Shown: in pieces, positions 1 to 4,954 of the stretch | Numbering within the stretch: position 1 is the first letter of the stretch | Layout: each line of letters starts with the position of its first letter | Assembly: GCA_947178015.1 (NCBI GenBank) | Contig: CAMWWW010000070.1 | Coordinates: 1-9,617 of the forward strand | DNA: 9,617 nt | Direction of reading: 5' to 3' | Source of the DNA: an uncultured Clostridia bacterium | GTDB taxonomy: Bacteria; Bacillota; Clostridia; Lachnospirales; Lachnospiraceae | Program-made: the position numbers and the translations under genes | Notes under the pieces: generated by a model | What the model was told of the DNA's origin: nothing | Database searches by the model: none | The model's input: the letters and a program-made list of their open reading frames with translations, nothing else

Positions 1-122
1 CGCAGCTATTTTCCTCAAGGAACCTATTGAAAAACGTCGGCGTTTAGCGAGGTTTCTCACGAGCTTAGCGTCCGCTACGTTTTTCACTAAGCGAGAGCGG
101 GGTGACGGAGGAAATAGTTGCG
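1..122. repeat. Large imperfect inverted-repeat element with nested hairpins
   Basis: The outer arms 1-16 and 108-122 pair almost completely, with one G-T wobble (5/118) and one bulged base, so the whole block can fold as one long-stem structure. Inside it, 29-37 (GAAAAACGT) pairs perfectly with 77-85 (ACGTTTTTC). Alternative pairings also exist: 63-68 (GCTTAG) with 87-92 (CTAAGC), and 72-76 (CCGCT) with 96-100 (AGCGG). The core TTAGCG / CTAAGCG recurs three times (44-49, 65-70, 88-93). It lies downstream of the accessory operon, close to its last stop codon. I see no open reading frame in it. It could be a dispersed palindromic intergenic repeat, a structured RNA, or a terminator-like element. 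The pairing is seen directly; the role is unknown. Confidence 0.6.
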
Positions 123-188
123 CTGGCTATGCGGACCTTTTTCGAAAATGACAATACAATTCTATTTTATATAAAGCATTGATGATTT
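123..188. other. AT-rich spacer after the accessory operon
   Basis: This is the spacer between the inverted-repeat block and the stop codon of the last minus-strand gene. It is AT-rich and contains the short palindrome TTTTCGAAAA at about 139-148. There is no G+C-rich hairpin followed by a T-run in the minus direction, so no standard intrinsic terminator is visible directly after the operon. The nearest stem with T-rich arms is inside the inverted repeat at 29-85. Confidence 0.4.
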
Positions 189-851
189 TTAGTTCAATGG
201 TACGATATTAATTTTGGATGGTGAGGATGCGTTTCCTGTATTGCCTTCTGCATCTGCCACAACAGTATTTTGGGTTGGAATTAGTATGGTGTTTCCGTCT
301 TGTGTCGTTACCATCAGTGTTTCAATAAAAAGATACACAGTAGTCGGAATGTAACTTTGTCCAACAATTTGAAAATCCCCGCTAACATGATACTGTTGTT
401 TAGAGGAAGACATCTTTGATGAAATTGCATGATAACATGTGGTATCAGCAATCGTTACATTGTCCTGCTGCTGGTTTCGGTAATAATCGCTATTCTGTTT
501 TTCTTTGGAGCTTCCGGCAAATAGGGCGAACCACCAATTTTTATAATCCTCTTTGATGCAATGCTCTTTAAGCTCATTGCGAATGGATTCGGAAACAGTA
601 TTGATAACCTTATCGGTTGTCTCCCGATAAAAATCTTTGGATAGGCTTTCTATAGTCAGATCAATGTGAAGATTTCCTGTCACACCGATCTGAACCGTTG
701 CCCCTGCTTTGGAGAGCTGTCCATATCCTTGTGTGTAAGATATGGTTTGTCCTGATGCATTAAGATAGGAAGGCTGGGGCGGAAGAAGAAGCTTAGTTAT
801 TTCTGGAACAATTTGAATTTTGGGTAATTTCATAATCCAATCAATCCTCAC
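189..851 (-). CDS. Unrecognised protein of 214-220 aa, coupled to the long toxin-like gene
   Basis: I do not recognise a family. Two starts are possible: GTG at 851 (220 aa, overlapping the upstream gene by 11 bases) or ATG at 833 (214 aa, starting 7 bases after the upstream TGA). I favour the ATG, because the GTG has no ribosome site of its own. The GTGAGG at 851-846 lies upstream of the ATG with a long spacer. Either way, translation should be coupled to the 1056-aa gene. There is no signal peptide or membrane segment. The N-terminal part is polar and proline-containing (PPQPSY). A helical, charged stretch lies around residues 70-100, followed by NWWFALFAG near 105-113. The C-terminal half alternates polar and hydrophobic residues as in beta strands (around GDFQIVGQSYIPTTVYLF and IETLMVTTQDG). 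The tight coupling suggests a dedicated partner of the large protein, such as an accessory, chaperone, immunity or targeting component; that is inference only. Confidence 0.8.
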   Translation of the reverse strand: MRIDWIMKLPKIQIVPEITKLLLPPQPSYLNASGQTISYTQGYGQLSKAGATVQIGVTGNLHIDLTIESLSKDFYRETTDKVINTVSESIRNELKEHCIKEDYKNWWFALFAGSSKEKQNSDYYRNQQQDNVTIADTTCYHAISSKMSSSKQQYHVSGDFQIVGQSYIPTTVYLFIETLMVTTQDGNTILIPTQNTVVADAEGNTGNASSPSKINIVPLN

Positions 852-3800
852 TTTCTGTATTTATCTCTGCGATCCATTTGGATAACAAGGCGTGATAATT
901 GGCATATTCCACAGGAGACTGCTTGAGATATGCATTTAAATCAATGCGATAGTGCTGAATAATCTGTTCTTTCTGTTCTCCTTCTGTCGCAAAGAATTTT
1001 AAAAGAACATGTAAATGTAGCAGTTCCAGCAGCTCGCTCTGTGCATTAAGCAGTTTTTGATGGGATTTGTTGCTTTCATCAAAATTTTTTTGTAAATTAC
1101 TCAGCTCTGTGGCAAGGGAGCTCTGTTCTTCTATCTGATGACAGAGGGTAATGGTGTTTGCCAATACATCAAGGCTTTTTAGTGCCGTATTGTAGATTAG
1201 TTTGATAACCTGAAGTTGTTTGGCTTCTGCGGAGGCAGAACCTGCGTCGAGCATATCGGATATTTCAGAGGAAGAAGGAAGAAATTCCTTAAAACCTTTG
1301 ATCAGATGTTCTGGATCGATCTTTGTTTCAATATCTTTGTCTAGGTTTTTCATGCGTTCTGCAAGATTCTGCATAGGCTCTATAAAATTTGTGATCATTA
1401 GCTTTGTGTGAGATTGAATGTCTGTGGCAAAGCGTTTGCACTCGGTGTTAAGCTGTGCATAGAAGCCAATACTGCTGAGGTCGGTTCGTGTATTTTTATT
1501 GAGGATTACCGCATTGTCGTGGATGCAATCTTCGAGATCTTTGAGTTTTTCATCAAAGGAGCCGGCATTTTTTTTCAACTGATTGATCTGGAAGTTAAAA
1601 GCGGCGGCAGACTGCTCATCGGAAGGGTTATTTTTAATGATTTCTGCCAATTTGTCCAGTTTATCCGGATCAGAGTTTAGGAGCAGCATCTTGCCCTTTG
1701 ATAACAAAAAGGGTGGAAGGGTTTTAAGAGCGGTGCGGTAAATCTGAAAAGCATCATTTCGTAATTCCAGAGCTTTGCTCTGTAAAACCGGCATATATTC
1801 GGAAGCAGGATTGATGACAACACTGTTGAGCGATATGTATTTATCATCCCATATTGTTCTGTCTGCATGGCTCATAACTGGCAGGTGCTCCTTCCTCTGA
1901 AGACATTCTTCGAAGTCTGCACTTAATTGGAAAGACTGCTCCGCCTCCTTAAACAATTTAAGTAAATTGGCGGCAAGAGAGGGGACGCTATTCCATGCAG
2001 CTTGTGCGCTTTCCATATCAAAGCTGAAATTCATAAGATCGCTTTTTTTGTCGATCGCTGCCATGGATTCCTTTGCTTCTGTAAGATAGGAATCAATCAG
2101 CCCCCATACGGTATTCAGGCTTTCCAGACCAATAATGGCATTGATAACAGCCAGCCTTAAATTTTCTATTCCACTGGTAGCGTTGTGCACGTGTGCGGAA
2201 ACTTTATTGAGATTATGATAAAGTGCTTGCTTGGAATTAAGACGATTCTGTAATTCATTGCGTTCCTTTCTAACTTTTTCTGCCTTTGCACCATACACGC
2301 CGCCTGTCACAGACCAAGTGATGATAACGATAGGACCGCCCAGAATACCGGCAGCTCCGCTGTTAGCCAACAGACAATCTTTCTCATATTCCTTTTGTTT
2401 TGCCGCAATCTGTATCTTTAAGGAATCCATCTCTTCTTTTAATTCTTTGGTTTCCTTCTGAATATCGAGCTTGTTCAGCTTTTGCGACATGGAATTTGCA
2501 GAAGGGGACAAGGTGTTTTGCAAGGTGCTGTGAAAATTATTTAGGCGGTGCAGCAGATCCGTGGTGGCGGCACTATGTTTATTGGTTTCGTTTTTCCATC
2601 GATCCAGAATAGCAGGGAGAGCGGATAAAATTTTCTTATCGTTGGGATCGGTTATCTTGACATCCTCAACGGAAGTGAAGATGGAAATATGTTTTATCTG
2701 GTTTAAAACAAAATCAGCGTGACTTACAAAGGTGGTTCCATAAGTTTGAATGGCGTTGCCCTGCTGAAGAATATCCATCTCAAGTTTGTTCCAGCCAAGA
2801 GCGTGGGTGTGGAAGGGTTCATGAAACTTGGCAAATGCGGTTGGTGAAAATTCAGGATGTTCCTTGCTAAAGGGATCATCATCTGTATAGCCCAGTGTCT
2901 GTGCCTCTTCTGTGCTGGTGGTTTTAAGACTAAGGGAAGTTTTTACATAGGTTTTAATATCGATAATATTTTCCTTGGTAAGTCCTAACAATCCCTTCGA
3001 ATCATGAATGGATGTCGCGGAGGTTTCCGCGGTCAGGCTTTCAGAGGAGTTCTTCCAGATAAGCTGGTTTGTCGATGGATTTAGGCTGGGAAGTTCCTTA
3101 AGAACCTTGGAATCTCCGCTCATTAATCGGAGAAGCTGCTGAGCCAGCTTGCTTTTTTCATTTCCTTTGAGAGAGATCGTTTTGCAGGTTTCCTGCACTA
3201 CCTTCAGCATGTCTTCTGCACTGCTGTAACGTTCTGTATACATAGTAATTCCTCCTAGTGAATTAGACTGATATGGCGGGATATAATGAAAAGCTTTTAG
3301 AATCTGTTCTAACTGTAATGATACTTTGTATAGGATTTTCCATATTCTCGCCTGTCCTGTTATGGTAAAGATAATTTCCTCTGCAGTCCATGATGGATTG
3401 AGCTGCTCCAGAATACAAATGCTCTGCTTTAGTGTAGTGGTTACAAGAGAGAACATTGTGCTGCCGTTGTAGATAGACGCTTCTGTTCCGTGGATAAACT
3501 TGTCATTGCTAAGACAAAGTTCCAAACCGTAATTGTGCCATTCGGTGTGGTCTGGTACTGCGGGCGCCAGTCTTTCCTCGATCCATGCTGCCAAGCTGGA
3601 CTGCATATCCTGTAAAGAGGAGAAGCTGTCTTTCGATTGCTGCGTATAGACGGACAGATCCTTTTTTAAAAGTTGGACTTGCCTTATAAACTGTTCTTTA
3701 TCTTGCTTTTGCAAACAATCGAGAAGAATGGCATGACTTTCACAAAAATGCTTGGCATGAACAGAAAGGATCTGAGAGAAAGCGTTCCAAGCTGGAATAA

Positions 3801-4011
3801 GCTGGATAATCTGATTAGCATAGTCAAGCAGGATACGGATAAAAGCATCTTTGGGGCGTTCCGCTAAACTCCATGTTACTTGTGTGCACATCATCTGTAG
3901 CATATGGATGTCCAATCCATGAAAGAGCATCCAGTATACCTTTTCGTCTTCTGCGGAAACAAAAGAGGCTTCGGATTGGAGCTGCTCTAAAGTATATTTT
4001 TGATACGGCAT
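841..4011 (-). CDS. 1056-aa helical protein resembling concatenated alpha-pore-forming toxin units (Hbl/ClyA-like plus XaxA-like)
   Basis: The protein is almost entirely helical and has no signal peptide. Residues 1-240 follow the Hbl/Nhe pattern: a helix with LLDYANQIIQLIPAWNAF (61-78), an AK/SHAILL helix, long amphipathic helices, and a closing segment containing ITGQARIWKILYKV (217-230). After a linker of about 90 residues, residues 338-690 read like XaxA/YaxA. This part opens with LTKENIIDIKTYVKTSLSL (344-362). A coiled coil follows at about 505-545. A Gly/Ile/Val-rich hydrophobic hairpin spans 547-576 (GAAGILGGPIVIITW, then GGVYGAK). A return coiled coil follows at 577-640, with the closing SLNTVWGLIDSYL (631-643). 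Residues 710-1056 are further long helices (SEYMPVLQSKALELRNDAF at 737-755) with no clear hydrophobic head; an XaxB-like role is possible but not shown. In known toxins these units are separate chains. The family resemblance is from recalled patterns, and the fusion interpretation is inference. The ATG at 4011 is the only plausible start near the AGGAGG. Confidence 0.7.
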   Translation of the reverse strand: MPYQKYTLEQLQSEASFVSAEDEKVYWMLFHGLDIHMLQMMCTQVTWSLAERPKDAFIRILLDYANQIIQLIPAWNAFSQILSVHAKHFCESHAILLDCLQKQDKEQFIRQVQLLKKDLSVYTQQSKDSFSSLQDMQSSLAAWIEERLAPAVPDHTEWHNYGLELCLSNDKFIHGTEASIYNGSTMFSLVTTTLKQSICILEQLNPSWTAEEIIFTITGQARIWKILYKVSLQLEQILKAFHYIPPYQSNSLGGITMYTERYSSAEDMLKVVQETCKTISLKGNEKSKLAQQLLRLMSGDSKVLKELPSLNPSTNQLIWKNSSESLTAETSATSIHDSKGLLGLTKENIIDIKTYVKTSLSLKTTSTEEAQTLGYTDDDPFSKEHPEFSPTAFAKFHEPFHTHALGWNKLEMDILQQGNAIQTYGTTFVSHADFVLNQIKHISIFTSVEDVKITDPNDKKILSALPAILDRWKNETNKHSAATTDLLHRLNNFHSTLQNTLSPSANSMSQKLNKLDIQKETKELKEEMDSLKIQIAAKQKEYEKDCLLANSGAAGILGGPIVIITWSVTGGVYGAKAEKVRKERNELQNRLNSKQALYHNLNKVSAHVHNATSGIENLRLAVINAIIGLESLNTVWGLIDSYLTEAKESMAAIDKKSDLMNFSFDMESAQAAWNSVPSLAANLLKLFKEAEQSFQLSADFEECLQRKEHLPVMSHADRTIWDDKYISLNSVVINPASEYMPVLQSKALELRNDAFQIYRTALKTLPPFLLSKGKMLLLNSDPDKLDKLAEIIKNNPSDEQSAAAFNFQINQLKKNAGSFDEKLKDLEDCIHDNAVILNKNTRTDLSSIGFYAQLNTECKRFATDIQSHTKLMITNFIEPMQNLAERMKNLDKDIETKIDPEHLIKGFKEFLPSSSEISDMLDAGSASAEAKQLQVIKLIYNTALKSLDVLANTITLCHQIEEQSSLATELSNLQKNFDESNKSHQKLLNAQSELLELLHLHVLLKFFATEGEQKEQIIQHYRIDLNAYLKQSPVEYANYHALLSKWIAEINTESED

Positions 4012-4025
4012 AAGGGTGATAAATA

Positions 4026-4034
4026 ACCTCCTTT
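4026..4034 (-). promoter_or_regulatory. Strong ribosome binding site with unusually long spacing to the toxin-like gene start
   Basis: On the minus strand this reads AAAGGAGGT, a near-perfect anti-16S match. The spacer to the ATG at 4011 is 14 bases, well above the usual 5-9. No in-frame ATG, GTG or TTG lies closer; the in-frame codons between them are TTA, TTT, ATC, ACC and CTT. The start at 4011 is therefore kept, but initiation may be suboptimal, or a rare start codon (ATC) may be used. Confidence 0.6.
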
Positions 4035-4075
4035 CTTTTTTCGGAATGAAGCAATTAGATATAATGCTTATGAAA

Positions 4076-4091
4076 ATTATAGTATATTATA
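4076..4091 (-). promoter_or_regulatory. Possible -10 elements upstream of the toxin-like gene
   Basis: The gap between the regulator and the 1056-aa gene (4012-4135) is very AT-rich. It carries two minus-strand TATAAT hexamers, at 4091-4086 and 4081-4076. No convincing -35 box lies 16-18 bases upstream of either. The large gene may therefore have its own weak or activator-dependent promoter, or be transcribed from the regulator promoter. No terminator is visible in this gap. Confidence 0.35.
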
Positions 4092-4135
4092 TAGAGAATA
4101 ACATGTAATTAATTATCACTTCTTATTTTCATTTT

Positions 4136-4657
4136 TCATTTATTTCGTGTCATTAATAAGGGAAGTTCAAGCTCATGGAGAATATAATTGATATAAAAAA
4201 CGGTCATGTTGGGATTTTGCGTTAAACTTGGCATGGTCAAAAGTTTTTTAATAATTACATCATTTGCAAGGGAATCGGAGAGAAAATAACCAGCTTTTGG
4301 TAGGATGCGATTGATTTCATCCAATGAAATACCTAATGTGATTGCTATGGCAAGCAAAGATTGCTTGGTTGGGGTAATATCTGATTTAAAGTGATGAAAC
4401 ATGCGCTCACTGATTTGTGCATGTTCATAGATAGGTTTATAAGAGGATGCTTGCTGGAGAATTTCAGAAAAAAGAACAGGGAATTGTGGGTCCCACTGCA
4501 TGGAAAGACCTGCTTTGTTTGCCAAACATTCCTCTTCAGCAATGTCTAAACCAAAAACTTGGGCGGCAGAATGGATTACATGGTATTTCATTTTTTTTTG
4601 TTTGCGTGTTAAATGGATGCTGTTCCCAATAATAGAGGTGTTCTTTTCTAATGCCAA
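4136..4657 (-). CDS. C-terminal part of a frameshifted tandem helix-turn-helix regulator
   Basis: This frame encodes the second HTH module and the last part of the first. As a free-standing ORF it would need the TTG at 4657 (173 aa), which sits 12 bases after an internal AGGAGG. I think it is instead the downstream half of a gene that starts at 4808. From residue 23 (MKYHV), the text continues the first module with FGLDIAEEECLANKAG. A second copy follows: FSEIL, then ISERMFHHFKSDI, TKQSLLAIAITLGISLDE and LPKAGYFLS. This is the compact XRE-like module frequent in Clostridia, with its LxIAxxLGxxLDExxxLLxKAG signature. It ends with a hydrophobic tail (YINYILHELELPLL). It probably binds DNA and regulates the cassette downstream, 124 bases away on the same strand. 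Removing one base of the A9 run joins both frames into a 223-aa protein. Confidence 0.7.
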   Translation of the reverse strand: MALEKNTSIIGNSIHLTRKQKKMKYHVIHSAAQVFGLDIAEEECLANKAGLSMQWDPQFPVLFSEILQQASSYKPIYEHAQISERMFHHFKSDITPTKQSLLAIAITLGISLDEINRILPKAGYFLSDSLANDVIIKKLLTMPSLTQNPNMTVFYINYILHELELPLLMTRNK

Positions 4658-4808
4658 TCATCTGATAAACCTCCTGCAAAGTGCAGATTTTGTGAGTAGA
4701 TTGAAATTGTTTAGAAAGTCTGCGCAAAGCAGCGGGAAAACTTTCATTTAATACCAAATGATGCTTAGACAGCCATTGATTAAGCTTTCGATTATTTGTA
4801 TGGTTCAT
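4536..4808 (-). CDS. N-terminal part of the frameshifted tandem helix-turn-helix regulator
   Basis: The ATG at 4808 is the real gene start: AAAAAGGAG (4826-4818) lies 9 bases upstream, and a good promoter lies before it. Residues 1-72 (NESFPAALRRL, then LQEVYQMIGIRKEHLYYWE) align with the second HTH module, where IYEHAQISERMFHHFKSD occupies the same place. After TQTKK the frame runs into the nine-A tract (4599-4591) and continues as NEIPCNPFCRP and so on to a stop at 4536. That tail resembles nothing, while the other frame resumes the HTH fold at the same point. As written, the main product would be a 90-aa truncated protein. Causes could be a natural inactivating indel, transcriptional or ribosomal slippage that restores the frame in a fraction of products, or an assembly error in the homopolymer. 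Confidence 0.7.
   Translation of the reverse strand: MNHTNNRKLNQWLSKHHLVLNESFPAALRRLSKQFQSTHKICTLQEVYQMIGIRKEHLYYWEQHPFNTQTKKNEIPCNPFCRPSFWFRHC
4591..4599 (-). other. Nine-A homopolymer at the regulator frame junction
   Basis: The plus strand has nine consecutive T, so the message has A9 preceded by CAAAC and followed by TGAAA. With eight (or eleven) A residues, the 4808 frame would read straight into MKYHVIHSAAQ and both halves of the regulator would be one protein. A9 runs are established sites of RNA polymerase slippage and of replication slippage (phase variation). They are also common sequencing-error sites. Confidence 0.75.
4670..4675 (-). promoter_or_regulatory. Internal AGGAGG inside the regulator gene
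   Basis: On the minus strand AGGAGG is followed after 8 bases by an ATG (4661-4659) in the frame of the N-terminal piece, giving MIGIRKEH. It is followed after 12 bases by the TTG (4657) of the C-terminal frame. It could be incidental, coding Gln-Glu-Val, or it could serve as an internal restart giving a shorter product. Confidence 0.35.
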
Positions 4809-4817
4809 CTTTTGAAT

Positions 4818-4826
4818 CTCCTTTTT
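4818..4826 (-). promoter_or_regulatory. Ribosome binding site that fixes the regulator start at 4808
   Basis: On the minus strand AAAAAGGAG ends 9 bases before the ATG at 4808. It decides that translation of the regulator begins in the frame that later meets the A9 run, not in the downstream frame. Confidence 0.75.
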
Positions 4827-4839
4827 GTATTTTGATCTT

Positions 4840-4868
4840 ATTATACAGGAAATGATATTTGTTTACAA
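4840..4868 (-). promoter_or_regulatory. Sigma-A-type promoter for the regulator
   Basis: On the minus strand a -35 TTGTAA (4868-4863) and a perfect -10 TATAAT (4845-4840) are separated by 17 bases. This predicts a transcription start near 4833 and a leader of about 25 bases to the ATG at 4808. It drives the regulator and possibly the whole minus-strand cassette. Confidence 0.7.
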
Positions 4869-4880
4869 TGATTTGGAAAC
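4861..4880. promoter_or_regulatory. Possible operator: imperfect inverted repeat in the divergent region
   Basis: GTTTAC (4861-4866) and GGAAAC (4875-4880) form an inverted repeat with one mismatch and an 8-base spacer. It covers the -35 box of the regulator promoter and ends 13 bases before the -35 of tex. The position would suit autorepression by the HTH regulator. Only the symmetry and position are seen. Confidence 0.25.
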
Positions 4881-4893
4881 TTTGTACTGCATC

Positions 4894-4922
4894 TTGAAGC
4901 TTTTAAAAAGTTTCGATATAAT
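4894..4922 (+). promoter_or_regulatory. Sigma-A-type promoter for tex
   Basis: A -35 TTGAAG (4894-4899) and a perfect -10 TATAAT (4917-4922) are separated by 17 bases. The predicted start near 4929 gives a short leader of about 26 bases. AGAAAGG (4936-4942) is the likely ribosome site, 12 bases before the tex ATG at 4955. Confidence 0.75.
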
Positions 4923-4954
4923 ATACATGAATAACAGAAAGGTATGGTAAAAAG

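Noticed and set aside
1..122. CRISPR array or tRNA in the left-edge repeat region
   Set aside because: The repeated TTAGCG-type cores are short, irregularly spaced and partly inverted. There is no unit of about 30 bases repeated with spacers, and no cloverleaf with a CCA-end context.
841..4011. The 1056-aa protein as an SMC, kinesin-like or phage tail tape-measure protein
   Set aside because: There is no Walker A or B motif, no ABC signature and no phage context. A single hydrophobic hairpin between paired coiled coils fits an alpha-pore-forming toxin better.
3824..4054. A 76-aa minus-strand frame overlapping the start of the 1056-aa gene, beginning just upstream of its ribosome site
   Set aside because: It lies in a different frame from the long gene, has low-complexity composition, has no ribosome site of its own and has no recognisable domain.
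4136..4808. Regulator read as a phage repressor marking a prophage edge
   Set aside because: No integrase, attachment-site repeat or phage structural gene is visible in the window. The neighbouring genes are a toxin-like pair and housekeeping genes.
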